Shown: piece after piece, positions 33,576-43,365 of the stretch
Layout: each line of letters starts with the position of its first letter
Numbering within the stretch: position 1 is the first letter of the stretch
Assembly (NCBI GenBank): GCA_017303795.1
Contig: JAFLBR010000005.1
Coordinates: forward strand, 186,001-250,000
Direction of reading: 5' to 3'
Origin: Cytophagales bacterium
GTDB lineage: Bacteria; Bacteroidota; Bacteroidia; Cytophagales; Cyclobacteriaceae
DNA: 64,000 nucleotides
Position numbers and translations under genes: made by a program
Notes under the pieces: model-generated
The model's database searches: none
Told to the model about the DNA's origin: nothing
The model's input: the letters and a program-made list of their open reading frames with translations, nothing else

Positions 33576-33682
33576 GTTTGGATTCTAAAGAGTATCAGTA
33601 AAAGTTAATAACTCGTTTGCTTCGTTATTGTTTTTGGAAGTTAGTAAGTGGTGATCAGTATTCGGTAATCGGTCTTAAAGAT

Positions 33683-33716
33683 TTACAACCTTTTAGCCTA
33701 AGCAATAAGGTTGTAA
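33683..33716 (-). terminator. Possible hairpin terminator after bshA
   Basis: TTACAACCTT (33683-33692) pairs with AAGGTTGTAA (33707-33716), 14-nt loop. It lies between bshA (stop at 33748) and the VWA start at 33575, but has no strong T-run. A further GGTTGTAAA at 33736-33744 repeats the arm, so this may be a small repeat and not a terminator. Confidence 0.4.
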
Positions 33717-33747
33717 CCTTTTTGAGCCTGTAGGAGGTTGTAAACGT

Positions 33748-34899
33748 TTAAGACGTTTGCAAACCCTTCAAAGCCTGTGCTTTTTCCAACACGCGTTCGT
33801 AATATTTTTCGTACAACGGTAAAATTTGAGTGATGTCAAACTCGCGGGCACGGGCTACGGCATTCAGCTTAAACTGTGGTAGGTTGTCTTTATCCAAAAT
33901 AAAAAGTGCTTTACGTGTCATGTCTTCCACATCGCCCACATTACTCATAAAACCCGTTACACCCTGAATGTTCAACTCTGGCAAACCACCCGTGTTGGAT
34001 GAAATTACCGGCACTTCGCAAGCCATTGCTTCCAATGCAGCCAACCCAAAACTTTCTTTTTCTGACGGCATTAAAAATAAATCGGCCACGGAAAGTACTT
34101 CTTCTACTGCTTCTAATTTTCCCAAAAAACGAACGGCATCATTTATACCCAACTCGCGCGCAAGCGTTTCAGCGGGTTGGCGTTCGGGCCCATCACCAAT
34201 CATTAAAAGTTTGGAGGGCACTACTTTGTGGATATTATTAAACACATGCACCACATCCATTACCCGTTTTACTTTGCGGAAGTTAGAGGTGTGTACAATT
34301 AACGCTTCGCCATTCGGACAAATCGCTTTCTTGAAGTGATCTTTCTTTTGCTTCTTGAATTTTTCCAGATCGATGAAGTTGGGTATTACTTCAATCTCGT
34401 TTGTGATTTTAAACGAGTAATACGTTTCGCGTTTTAAATCTTCTGACACACTGGTAACACCATCTGATTGATTGATACTAAATGTAACTACCGGTTCGTA
34501 ACTCGCATCTTTGCCTACCAGCGTAATGTCGGTTCCGTGCAGTGTAGTTACTACCGGAATATAAATACCATGTGTTTTTAAAATCTGTTTAGCCATGTAC
34601 GCAGCCGAAGCATGCGGAATAGCATAATGCACATGCAGTAAATCAAGGCCTTCGTTTTTAACTACACTCACCATTTTGCTGGCCAATGCCAGTTCGTAAG
34701 GCGGATATTCAAACAAAGGATAAGAACGGAACTCTACTTCATGGTAAAATAAATTCTCGTTCAGAAAGTCTAACCGGCTCGGCTGACTGTATGTAATAAA
34801 GTGTACCTGGTGGCCTTCTTTGGCGAGCGCTTTGCCTAGTTCTGTTGCAACAACACCGCTACCACCAAAGGTAGGATAACACACAATTCCAATTTTCAT
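33748..34899 (-). CDS. bshA: Bacillithiol synthase glycosyltransferase BshA
   Basis: The 383-residue GT-B enzyme begins KIGIVCYPTFGGSGVVATELGKALA, the hallmark of BshA, and contains EVIPNFIDLEKF and LMPSEKESFGLAALEAMACEVPVIS with the donor-binding ExxxxxxxE-like site. It makes N-acetylglucosaminyl-malate from UDP-GlcNAc and L-malate, the first step to bacillithiol, the low-molecular-weight thiol of Bacteroidetes and Firmicutes. bshB and bshC are not in the window. Confidence 0.95.
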   Translation of the reverse strand: MKIGIVCYPTFGGSGVVATELGKALAKEGHQVHFITYSQPSRLDFLNENLFYHEVEFRSYPLFEYPPYELALASKMVSVVKNEGLDLLHVHYAIPHASAAYMAKQILKTHGIYIPVVTTLHGTDITLVGKDASYEPVVTFSINQSDGVTSVSEDLKRETYYSFKITNEIEVIPNFIDLEKFKKQKKDHFKKAICPNGEALIVHTSNFRKVKRVMDVVHVFNNIHKVVPSKLLMIGDGPERQPAETLARELGINDAVRFLGKLEAVEEVLSVADLFLMPSEKESFGLAALEAMACEVPVISSNTGGLPELNIQGVTGFMSNVGDVEDMTRKALFILDKDNLPQFKLNAVARAREFDITQILPLYEKYYERVLEKAQALKGLQTS

Positions 34900-35008
34900 T
34901 AGGTAGAGTTAAGTGGTTGGTTTGAAGATAAAACAAAATCTTAAAACCTCACCTGTAAACCCGTTAAGCGGTCATTTAGTTTCAGCAGATGGCGCTATTA
35001 ACTTATTT

Positions 35009-37738
35009 TTAATACTGGCTGTAGTTAAAAATGGCTTTATAAATAACCTCCTGGATGCGGGGCCGGATGTTGGCATTCAACAACTTATTGTTATTCATAT
35101 CGGGGTGTACCCGATTGGAGAGATAGACAAACACAAGATTAAATTGTGGATCGACCCAAATGCAGGTTCCGGTAAAACCGGTATGCCCGAAGGTGAGGGG
35201 CGATGCCAATAACGTTGTTGGACCGGCCCAATCGCTAACAGTAGGTTTGTCCCAGCCCAGCCCGCGTCTGCTGGTTTCAAATTGTTTGGTAGTAAAAAAT
35301 TCTACCGTTTCGGGTTTGTAGAATTGATGCCCACCATAGCTTCCTTTTTGTAACAACATCTGGCCTAGTTTAGCCAGATCGTTTGCGTTGCCAAACAATC
35401 CGGCATGGCCGGCAATGTTTCCATGCATGGCCGCACCCTGGTCGTGCACATAGCCTGTTAAAAGTCCACCACGAAAAAGTTTATCATCTTCAGTAGGGGC
35501 AATCTGGTTGGGCGAGAATTTTTGTAAAGGCAAATAACCAAGTGTATGTGCGCCCAGCGGTTCATAAAAATTCTGCTCCAGAAAATCTTCCACGGGTTGG
35601 TTTAACATTTTTTCGGCCAGCCGTTGAAGAATATAAAAACCCATGTCGCTATAGCGATACCCATACACCGTGCGTGGTGCTTTTTCCTGCACACGCGATT
35701 TTATTATCCATTGCCACAAACTGTCTTTCATAGCTTTAGAGGCAAACATTTTTTCCGTTACCGGGAATGGATAATTGCTACTGGCAGTAGAACTGTAATA
35801 TTCTGGTAGAGGCTTACTATCTTTTACCGTAGTTGCCCAAAACGGCAGGAAGGGCCACAGCCCAGCCTGATGGGTAAGAATATCTTTTAGTGTGTAATCT
35901 TTTTTGTTTGATTTTTTTAACTCGGGCAGATACACCGATGCTTTTTTGTTAATGTCAATCAACCCTTTTTCGTGCATGAACATAACCGTTTGCAATGTGG
36001 CGGCTACTTTGGTTATTGAGGCCAGATCGTATAAGGTGTTTTCCGTTACCGGATTTAGTTTGTCGTAGGTAAGCCAACCACTGGCCTTATCGTAAATTAC
36101 TTTGCCATCTTTAATAACCATTAAGTAGCTGCCGGGTGTGGCCCCGTTTTGAATAGCTTCTGTAGCAATGTTTTCAATTTCCCGTAATGTTTTACTGTCT
36201 ATTCCCGCAGCTTCCGGAAGTGTGTATGAAAAGCGATCAAGGGTAGCCGTTTCTATTCCTGTACCGGCATCAAATGCGTTTGGTATAGAAAACGGAAGCA
36301 CTCCGCGCGCTGGCATGCCTCCAAAAACAACCTGGGCAACAATTTTCTGAACTTCGGCTGCCGGAGTATAGCCGGTTACCAGCACCGGAAAATCTTTTAG
36401 CATCACCAACTCGCTCAGGTTACCGAAATGGCACACAACAAGTTGCTTTTCGGTTTGCAGATTCTTTAGAAATGAAATTACCGATGCATCAACGGTATCA
36501 AACAAGCCAACTACTACAACATCAATACTGGCTAATTCTGGTTTAAGGGTTAACACATCGCCACTTGTACCCAGATTAAAATGTTTGAAAGGGACATACT
36601 TATTCAAGTACCGGGCAAATTCAGTTGGGCCAAGGTTGCCTATTGAAATAGAAGCAAACTTTTTATTTTCTAACTGAACAACTGGTAAAACCTGATTAAC
36701 ATTATTCAGTACCGTAATTGTACTTTCCGAAATCTGATGCCGCAAAAGTTTTGCTTCTGGGTTATTCAAGCGGGCTATCAGATTATCGGTATTGATAATT
36801 TTAGCATTGCCTAATCCGGCATCGTATTTCAGTTCCAGAATTTTTTTTACGGATAAGTCAATCCGTGCTACCAGTTCCTTGTCTTTGCGCAAGGTCTTTA
36901 CAATCTTTCGAATGGCACCTGCAATATCATCGCTGCCAATCAGCACCTCGTGGCCGAGGTAAATAGCGGCCAGTTCTACTTCTCCTTCAGGCTGTTTACC
37001 AGCCAACTGTTTCAGGTAAGGAATATCGGCAATTAAAAGACCGTTGTAGTCGGGGTGCGGTAAAGCGTCTTCTATTTTTCCGCGTTCATCCGTTTCAAAA
37101 TCTACCAGGTTGGTAAAGGAAGATACCGCTCCACTAGTAAGTTTTATCAAATGTTTGGTAAAGGCAGAATCGGCTTGGGGCGAACTCATTATCCAGTTAA
37201 ACCCGCTGTTGGTTTTTAGTCCTTTCAGATAGTTGAGATACGTTTCTTTAAACCGTGAGTTCTTATAACTGTGAAAAGCCTCGTAGGTTTGTAAAGGTAC
37301 GGGCAGCAGGCTGGCGTGTATGCCAAGCAATTGTTGCTGCCGGGCCGATTCAACTCCGGCCTTTACTACCAGTTCGGGTTGCCACGATGCAGCCAACAAC
37401 CAGGGTGCCTGCATGGGTAACAAACTATCAATCTGCATTTCGGTCTCCCAACCGCGCTTGGTTACCAGCAAGGGCACATCAGAATTTTGCTGTAGTTTAT
37501 TTAGCCGCCTGGCGTGACTCACCGGCCCGCTTTGCGTTATGAGAATGCCACCGGGCTTAAGTTTTAAGAAATCATTTTCATCCGGATCGTCCGGAAGTTG
37601 TACCCAAAATAACTGGCTGATTTTTTCGGATAGATTGAGCGTTTGAAAAACACTATCTACCCAGCGGGTTTTTAAATCTTGTGCAGATACTGTTAACTGA
37701 ATGAATATGAAGAGAATAAAGAAAACTTTTTTCAACAT
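35009..37738 (-). CDS. Fusion of degenerate GH3 domain and serine beta-lactamase-like domain, exported
   Basis: The 909-residue protein has a signal peptide (FILFIFIQLTVSAQ). Residues about 30-330 align by pattern to a GH3/NagZ TIM barrel (LNLSEKISQLFWVQL, GGILITQSGP), but the KHFPGHGD loop is missing and the conserved VAIDQEGG-like position reads LVTKRGWE, so hydrolase activity is doubtful. From about 530 on is a class C-like/esterase domain with S574-x-x-K577 (SITK), Y696-S-D and H852-T-G. Such fusions occur in Bacteroidetes; a role in peptidoglycan recycling is an inference. Confidence 0.85.
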   Translation of the reverse strand: MLKKVFFILFIFIQLTVSAQDLKTRWVDSVFQTLNLSEKISQLFWVQLPDDPDENDFLKLKPGGILITQSGPVSHARRLNKLQQNSDVPLLVTKRGWETEMQIDSLLPMQAPWLLAASWQPELVVKAGVESARQQQLLGIHASLLPVPLQTYEAFHSYKNSRFKETYLNYLKGLKTNSGFNWIMSSPQADSAFTKHLIKLTSGAVSSFTNLVDFETDERGKIEDALPHPDYNGLLIADIPYLKQLAGKQPEGEVELAAIYLGHEVLIGSDDIAGAIRKIVKTLRKDKELVARIDLSVKKILELKYDAGLGNAKIINTDNLIARLNNPEAKLLRHQISESTITVLNNVNQVLPVVQLENKKFASISIGNLGPTEFARYLNKYVPFKHFNLGTSGDVLTLKPELASIDVVVVGLFDTVDASVISFLKNLQTEKQLVVCHFGNLSELVMLKDFPVLVTGYTPAAEVQKIVAQVVFGGMPARGVLPFSIPNAFDAGTGIETATLDRFSYTLPEAAGIDSKTLREIENIATEAIQNGATPGSYLMVIKDGKVIYDKASGWLTYDKLNPVTENTLYDLASITKVAATLQTVMFMHEKGLIDINKKASVYLPELKKSNKKDYTLKDILTHQAGLWPFLPFWATTVKDSKPLPEYYSSTASSNYPFPVTEKMFASKAMKDSLWQWIIKSRVQEKAPRTVYGYRYSDMGFYILQRLAEKMLNQPVEDFLEQNFYEPLGAHTLGYLPLQKFSPNQIAPTEDDKLFRGGLLTGYVHDQGAAMHGNIAGHAGLFGNANDLAKLGQMLLQKGSYGGHQFYKPETVEFFTTKQFETSRRGLGWDKPTVSDWAGPTTLLASPLTFGHTGFTGTCIWVDPQFNLVFVYLSNRVHPDMNNNKLLNANIRPRIQEVIYKAIFNYSQY

Positions 37739-37851
37739 CGGCCCGATCGATTTTTGTACTTTTACCTTTCTTTTAGAATCAAAAATCTGAACTATAACGA
37801 AAGGGAAAGGTTTATCAGATGCGAAGCTACGTTTAGATTAAAAGAAAAGCT

Positions 37852-38217
37852 ATGAAGTTTTTATCGTTGTTCACAAAAGCCCCGCAACATCAGCGGTTTA
37901 CGTACAAGCCCCGTTTTTACGACTCGCAGAAAGAAGAAATGCTGGAGCGCGAAAGCCGTATCAAAAAAGAGATTGAGCACGAGCGCGGCATTGTAACCGA
38001 AAGTCAAGGCGAATATCGTTCGCGCATTGCAGGTTCGTTTCATGCGGCCCGCAAACGCAGCCAGCCTACTTCAAGTACTAATGCAACTATGATCAGATTG
38101 GGTGTACTTCTCTTTCTGAGTGTTTTTATAATTGCTTTTATGACGTGGGGTAAGCCGGTGTTGTATTCGTTATTCCTGTTTATACCCGTTTACTTCTACC
38201 TCAAGTTTAAAAAATAA
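37852..38217 (+). CDS. Hypothetical two-helix membrane protein upstream of mutL
   Basis: The 121-residue protein has a basic/charged N-terminal half (KEEMLERESRIKKEIEHERG, coiled coil likely) and two C-terminal hydrophobic segments (about residues 80-98 and 101-117) ending KFKK. It precedes mutL by 17 bp and is probably cotranscribed. No function known to me. Confidence 0.7.
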   Translation: MKFLSLFTKAPQHQRFTYKPRFYDSQKEEMLERESRIKKEIEHERGIVTESQGEYRSRIAGSFHAARKRSQPTSSTNATMIRLGVLLFLSVFIIAFMTWGKPVLYSLFLFIPVYFYLKFKK

Positions 38218-38234
38218 TTCTCCGCACCGCATTC

Positions 38235-40034
38235 ATGCCCGATATCATTCATTTACTTACGGATGCCATTGCCAACCAGATTGCGGCTGGTGAAGTAGTG
38301 CAGCGTCCGGCATCGGCTGTAAAAGAGTTGATGGAGAATTCGCTTGATGCAGGCGCAACACAAATCAAACTTATTGTAAAGGAAGCAGGTAAAACTCTGA
38401 TTCAGATTATTGATAATGGCAGCGGCATGAGCGAAACCGATGCCCGCATGAGTCTGGAACGACATGCTACTTCTAAAATCCGCACAGCAGATGATTTATT
38501 TCGCTTACGCACTATGGGCTTTCGGGGCGAAGCGCTTGCTTCCATCGCAGCGGTATCGCAGTTTGAATTAAAAACCCGGCAAGCACAATCCGACCTCGGC
38601 ACACATTTAATTGTGGAAGGCTCGGAAGTAAAAACTCAATCGCCTGCTGCGTGCGAGAAGGGAACCAACATCAGTGTAAAGAATTTATTCTTTAACATCC
38701 CGGCCCGCAGAAATTTTCTAAAGTCAAACCCGGTAGAAATGCGTCATATCATAGACGAATTTCAAAGGCTTGCCTTAGCGCATCCGCAGGTAGCATTTCA
38801 ACTGCGGCACGATGAAGAATTGATTTATGATTTACAACCTTCCAAACTAAGCCAACGCATTGTAGCTATTTTTGGAAAATCATTTCAGGAACAACTTGCG
38901 CCTTGCCAGGAAGAAACCACGCTGGTAAAAATTACCGGTTATATCGGCAGGCCGGAATCGGCACGCAAAACGCGGGGCGAACAATTTATTTTTGTGAATC
39001 AACGCTTTATCCGCAACAACTATCTCAATCATGCAGTAACCAGCGCGTTTGAAGGGCTGTTGCCCGATGGTAATTTTCCGTTCTACGTATTGTTTATTGA
39101 AATTGATCCGAAACATATTGATGTAAACGTACATCCCACCAAAACCGAAATTAAGTTTGACGATGAACGTGCGGTATATGGTGTGGTATGGGCCGCGGTA
39201 AAACAAGCCTTGGGTACGCATAATCTGGCACCGGCTATCGACTTTCATGCTGATGTAAATCTGGTGGGCAAACTCAACCAGGGTGTTAGCAAAGAACAAT
39301 ATGTGGATGAACAATTTTCAAATTCACTTAACCGCAGCAACCTGAGCAACTGGGAAAAACTTTTTGAAAGTGAAGTTCCAGCTTCAAAACTGTTTCAGAA
39401 AACAGAACCGGAAAGCACCGTGTTGCGATTTGAAAGCTCAATCAACAAAACGGATGATGAGAAGCCGAACGAAGAGCAAGGTCTTTTCCAGTTTCAACAA
39501 AAATATATTGTGCGCGCTTCCAAAACCGGGTTAATGATTATCGATCAGCAAGCGGCACACGAGCGGGTTTTGTTTGAACGATACCTTGCGCGCCAAAAAG
39601 GCAATGCGGGTAACAGTCAGCAGAGTTTATTTCCACAAACGGTAACCCTCACGGCTTCCGATTATGCGTTGGCTATGGAAATTGAGCAGGAACTGATAGC
39701 CCTTGGGTTTAGGTTTGAAATTTTTGGTAAGAATGCCGTGTTGGTAACGGGCATACCGACAGGTGTAACCGGAACCGAAAAAGAATTGTTTGAAGGTTTG
39801 ATTGAGCAGTTTAAGAAAAACCAGGCCGAGCTACAGTTGCCCGTGCGCGATAACCTGGCGTTGGCACTAGCCAGACGGGCAGCGGTTAAATCGGGGCAAA
39901 AATTATTGCCCGAAGAAATAAAATCGGTAGTGGAGGGGTTGTTTGCCTGCGCTAAACCTAATTTTTCTCCTGACGGGCGCCCAACATTTTTTACCTTTGA
40001 AACGTCTAAGATAGAAAGTTACTTTACCCGATAA
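38235..40034 (+). CDS. mutL: DNA mismatch repair protein MutL
   Basis: The 599-residue protein has the GHKL ATPase motifs IAAGEVVQRPASAVKELMENSLDAG, DNGSGM, GFRGEALASIAAV and a conserved HPTK (NVHPTKTEIKF). The C-terminal dimerisation domain contains DQQAAHERVLFE, the DQHA(X)2E(X)4E endonuclease motif with His replaced by Gln, and a divergent GRPT box. It acts with MutS to direct strand excision. Nicking activity is uncertain because of the His-to-Gln change. The tightly linked rhomboid genes follow. Confidence 0.96.
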   Translation: MPDIIHLLTDAIANQIAAGEVVQRPASAVKELMENSLDAGATQIKLIVKEAGKTLIQIIDNGSGMSETDARMSLERHATSKIRTADDLFRLRTMGFRGEALASIAAVSQFELKTRQAQSDLGTHLIVEGSEVKTQSPAACEKGTNISVKNLFFNIPARRNFLKSNPVEMRHIIDEFQRLALAHPQVAFQLRHDEELIYDLQPSKLSQRIVAIFGKSFQEQLAPCQEETTLVKITGYIGRPESARKTRGEQFIFVNQRFIRNNYLNHAVTSAFEGLLPDGNFPFYVLFIEIDPKHIDVNVHPTKTEIKFDDERAVYGVVWAAVKQALGTHNLAPAIDFHADVNLVGKLNQGVSKEQYVDEQFSNSLNRSNLSNWEKLFESEVPASKLFQKTEPESTVLRFESSINKTDDEKPNEEQGLFQFQQKYIVRASKTGLMIIDQQAAHERVLFERYLARQKGNAGNSQQSLFPQTVTLTASDYALAMEIEQELIALGFRFEIFGKNAVLVTGIPTGVTGTEKELFEGLIEQFKKNQAELQLPVRDNLALALARRAAVKSGQKLLPEEIKSVVEGLFACAKPNFSPDGRPTFFTFETSKIESYFTR

Positions 40035-40043
40035 TCCGATCGC

Positions 40044-40637
40044 ATGTTTCGAGTTACTCCTTTGGTCAGAAATCTGATCATCATCAACATAGTGGTTTTT
40101 CTTGCTCAGAATTTGTTCAGCAATCTTCATGTTACTGAGTATATGTCGCTATGGAGTGTTCAATCCCCGTATTTTAAACCTTATCAATTTTTTACCTACA
40201 TGTTTGCGCATGGAGGTATGGGGCATATATTCTTTAATATGTTGGCGCTGGCTTCTTTTGCACCCATTCTGGAAAGTTATTGGGGCGATAAAAAGTTTCT
40301 GATCTTCTATCTGGCAACAGGTATTGGTGCCGGAATAATTTATGCTGCTGTGAATTATTTCCTTGGTGGAGGTGGCGGTGGTATTATGTTAGGCGCTTCT
40401 GGTGCTATCTATGGAATATTGATGGCTTTTGGAATGAGTTTTCCCAACATGGAAATCATGTTATTGTTTCCACCTATTCCAATAAAAGCAAAGTACATGG
40501 TGTTTATTATGGGTTTCATTACCTACGCGTTGGATAGCAGTGGTACCGTTGCGCATCTGGCGCACTTTGGTGGTGCGTTTGTGGCGTTTATTATTATCAG
40601 CATCTGGAAAGGGCAGGGCAACAATCGCGGTTGGTAA
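40044..40637 (+). CDS. Rhomboid-family intramembrane serine protease (first of pair)
   Basis: The 197-residue six-helix membrane protein has the catalytic Ser in GASGAIYG and His in AHLAHFGGAF, plus the HGGMGHIFFNM loop in which His helps the oxyanion hole. These are the features of an active rhomboid. It starts 9 bp after mutL. Substrates are unknown. Confidence 0.93.
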   Translation: MFRVTPLVRNLIIINIVVFLAQNLFSNLHVTEYMSLWSVQSPYFKPYQFFTYMFAHGGMGHIFFNMLALASFAPILESYWGDKKFLIFYLATGIGAGIIYAAVNYFLGGGGGGIMLGASGAIYGILMAFGMSFPNMEIMLLFPPIPIKAKYMVFIMGFITYALDSSGTVAHLAHFGGAFVAFIIISIWKGQGNNRGW

Positions 40638-40679
40638 CTGTTTAGAATAAAGATTATCTTAGGTAGAAATTGAAGGGTT

Positions 40680-41576
40680 GTGTTTGACGAATTTAAAAAC
40701 GCATTCAGCCGGCATAACAATGCCCATGTTCAGTTAATCATCATTAACGTGGTGGTTTTTCTGTTGCTTGCCGTTGTCATGGTGGTATCTAACATCACCG
40801 AATCGCCAAGTGTATTTGATTGGGTACATGCACAAGTTGCTATTCCGGCCCGGTTAGCAGACTTTATTCAAAAACCGTGGACAATTATCACCTATTCGTT
40901 TGTACACGATCTTTCCAGCATCTGGCACATTCTGTTTAATATGCTGGTGTTCTACTGGTTTGGTAGAATTTTTATCGAATACCTTGGCAGCGATAAACTA
41001 ATTGCACTCTATGTACTGGGAGCATTGACAGGTGCTATCTTTTACTTGTTGGTTTACAATACAATTCCATTTTATCACGATCGGATTCCTGAGCTTGGTA
41101 TGGTAGGAGCCTCGGCTGCAGTTTATGCGGTATTGGTTGCAACAGCTACACTCTTACCAGATTATACAATCATGCTATTGTTTTTCGGTGCTGTGCGCAT
41201 CAAGTATATCGCATTAGTTTACATTGTAATTTCATTTTTAGGAACGGTAGGGTTGAATGCTGGCGGCAATATTGCGCACCTCGGTGGTGCATTTATCGGT
41301 TACATTTATATTAAGCAATTACAAGCCGGAGTAAACTGGGGTGGCTGGATAACAACTACGCTTGAGTGGTTTAAAGGGTTATTCACACCGTCTTCAAAAG
41401 TGAAAGTAACCTATCGTAAAACAGAACCGCGGGCAGCTCAACCAACACCCACTTCAAAAGCGAGTAAAGCCAGTCAGGATGAGATTGATGCCATACTGGA
41501 TAAAATCTCAGATCGGGGCTACGAAAGTTTAAGTAAAGAAGAGAAAGAAAAACTCTTTAACGCCAGTAAAAAATAA
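40680..41576 (+). CDS. Rhomboid-family intramembrane serine protease (second of pair)
   Basis: A GTG start at 40680 gives 298 residues: about six helices with catalytic Ser in GASAAVYAV and His in NIAHLGGAFIG, then a basic cytoplasmic tail of about 85 residues, with SKASQDEIDAILDKISDRGYESLSKEEKEKLF near its end. That tail motif is common in Bacteroidetes rhomboids. It is 42 bp after the first rhomboid and shares its core architecture, so a duplication or long-standing pair is likely. Confidence 0.92.
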   Translation: MFDEFKNAFSRHNNAHVQLIIINVVVFLLLAVVMVVSNITESPSVFDWVHAQVAIPARLADFIQKPWTIITYSFVHDLSSIWHILFNMLVFYWFGRIFIEYLGSDKLIALYVLGALTGAIFYLLVYNTIPFYHDRIPELGMVGASAAVYAVLVATATLLPDYTIMLLFFGAVRIKYIALVYIVISFLGTVGLNAGGNIAHLGGAFIGYIYIKQLQAGVNWGGWITTTLEWFKGLFTPSSKVKVTYRKTEPRAAQPTPTSKASKASQDEIDAILDKISDRGYESLSKEEKEKLFNASKK

Positions 41577-41578
41577 AC

Positions 41579-42274
41579 TTAATCCTTCAGCGCAAAAAAC
41601 TGAATCATCATGGTGATGATCTCCTGTGCGGAAGTTAAATAAAACACATCCGGGTTTTCTTCATTAAAGCGTTCCAGCTTTTTGTTGTACTGTTCCTCGG
41701 TAAGGTTGTAAAGGCTAATCAATTGTTTTTTTGTTTCCGGATCGCTAATCGTTTTTCGATACGTTTCCGTGCGACTGAGTTCATCGCGTTTGTTTTTGGT
41801 TTTATCTTTTCCACCAAGGCCAATGGTAATGCCGGGGCCAAACACAGCAACCTCGTTGGGTGGAGGTTCTAAGGTCTGCTTCTTTAGTTGAATCTGTGTG
41901 TTGGGCGGTAAATCTTTTTTCCAATCGTCAATTCCTTTAATCTCGTAATCGCCATACACGGTTACATCTTTCAGCAATCGTGTGTCTTCGGCCAACATAA
42001 TTCTGAGGCGGTCGTTTGCTTTGGTAATTTTTAACAGAACGGGTTTATAACCCAATCGGGTAAATACTAGTGTATCGCCTTGCGTGCAAGATACAGTGAA
42101 GGTTCCGTTTTCGGTGGTAGAAATGCCAATGGGTTTGCCCTTAACTTGTACAGCTACAAATGGTAAAGCCTGAAAGGTGGTGGAGTCGAGCACGATGCCG
42201 CTTACAGTCAAATTACTTTGTGCTGTAGATGCAATACAGAAATGAAATAAAACAAATGCAAACAGTAATCGCAT
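41579..42274 (-). CDS. Exported carboxypeptidase-like regulatory domain protein
   Basis: ATG at 42274 gives 231 residues with a signal peptide (FAFVLFHFCIASTAQS) and an N-terminal CarboxypepD_reg-like beta domain (LTVSGIVLDSTTFQALPFVAVQVKG, GTFTVSC, FTRLGYKPVLL). The C-terminal half is helical and charged with no motif I recognise. Such proteins in Bacteroidetes lie on the envelope and often serve as adhesin or transport accessory parts. Convergent with the rhomboid gene. Confidence 0.8.
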   Translation of the reverse strand: MRLLFAFVLFHFCIASTAQSNLTVSGIVLDSTTFQALPFVAVQVKGKPIGISTTENGTFTVSCTQGDTLVFTRLGYKPVLLKITKANDRLRIMLAEDTRLLKDVTVYGDYEIKGIDDWKKDLPPNTQIQLKKQTLEPPPNEVAVFGPGITIGLGGKDKTKNKRDELSRTETYRKTISDPETKKQLISLYNLTEEQYNKKLERFNEENPDVFYLTSAQEIITMMIQFFALKD

Positions 42275-42321
42275 CAAAATAGGTTAAGCAGATTTAAGAT
42301 GGTGCAATGCACAAAAAAGTT

Positions 42322-43365
42322 TTAAGACTTATTCGCCAATTGCCCACACGCAGCATCAATATCTTTACCTCGACTTTTCCGAATGCGCGTAGTGATACCA
42401 TTTTTTTCAAGTAGATCCATGTACATATCCAACACGGCTTCATCGGCTTGTTGAAACTCGCCATCATCAATCGGGTTGTATTCAATCAGGTTTACTTTAG
42501 AAGGCACAAGCTTAGCAAACTTTAAAAGTGCTTGCGCATCAGTGGGTGTGTCGTTTACACCTTTCCAAACTACATACTCGTAGGTTACTTTGCTTTTTGT
42601 TTTTTGATACCAGTATTGTAATGCTTCGGCTAATTCTTCCAACGGGTTGGTATCGTTAATGGGCATGATAGACGATCGCGTTTCATTTAATGCCGCATGT
42701 AACGAAACAGCGAGATTAAACTTGGGATTATCATCGGCCATTTTTTTAATCATCTTGGCAATACCCACGGTTGAAACGGTAATGCGCCTGCTGGCCATGT
42801 TCAACCCTTTCGGGGATGTAATTTTTTCGATGGCCGCCATTACGTTGGCGTAGTTCAACATGGGTTCGCCCATACCCATAAACACAATGTTGGTAAGTGG
42901 CCTTCCAAAAAATACTTCGGCTTGTTCCTTAATAGCGGCTACCTGGTCGTAGATTTCATCTACACTTAAGTTGCGTTGGCGTTTCAATCGCGCGGTAGCG
43001 CAAAATTTACAGGCCAGGCTACAACCCACCTGCGAAGACACACAAGCGGTAATTCTTTTCTCAGCCGGAATTAATACCGATTCTACAACCAAACCATCGT
43101 GCAGCGTAACAGCATTTTTAATGGTGCCATCGGTGCTGCGCTGCATGTTGTCAACCTTTATATGGTTGATTACAAAGTTAGCCTTCAGCATGTCGCGGGT
43201 TTCGAGCGAGATGTTGGTCATCTGGTCAAAACTCTTGGCCGATTTCTGCCAAAGCCATTCGTAAACCTGCTGGGCGCGAAAAGCTTTATCACCCTTTTCA
43301 ACAAAGAATGCTTTTAGCTCCTCGAGTTTTAGTTTGCGAATGTCACGTTTGGCTGTATCTATCAT
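42322..43365 (-). CDS. rlmN: Radical-SAM 23S rRNA/tRNA adenine-C2 methyltransferase RlmN
   Basis: The 347-residue enzyme has the radical-SAM motif CKFCATA (CxxxCxxC), FMGMGEPMLNY, and the second catalytic cysteine near the C-terminus (DIDAACGQL). RlmN methylates A2503 of 23S rRNA and A37 of some tRNAs. ATG at 43365 is chosen over an in-frame TTG seven codons upstream. Confidence 0.95.
   Translation of the reverse strand: MIDTAKRDIRKLKLEELKAFFVEKGDKAFRAQQVYEWLWQKSAKSFDQMTNISLETRDMLKANFVINHIKVDNMQRSTDGTIKNAVTLHDGLVVESVLIPAEKRITACVSSQVGCSLACKFCATARLKRQRNLSVDEIYDQVAAIKEQAEVFFGRPLTNIVFMGMGEPMLNYANVMAAIEKITSPKGLNMASRRITVSTVGIAKMIKKMADDNPKFNLAVSLHAALNETRSSIMPINDTNPLEELAEALQYWYQKTKSKVTYEYVVWKGVNDTPTDAQALLKFAKLVPSKVNLIEYNPIDDGEFQQADEAVLDMYMDLLEKNGITTRIRKSRGKDIDAACGQLANKS

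Noticed and set aside
33676-33747. Repeat GGTTGTAA series as a recombination site
   Set aside because: Three short near-copies in AT-rich sequence with no recombinase; chance or a simple hairpin is enough.
38880-39314. 144-codon minus-strand frame inside mutL
   Set aside because: Antisense shadow of a conserved gene; no own start region or motif.
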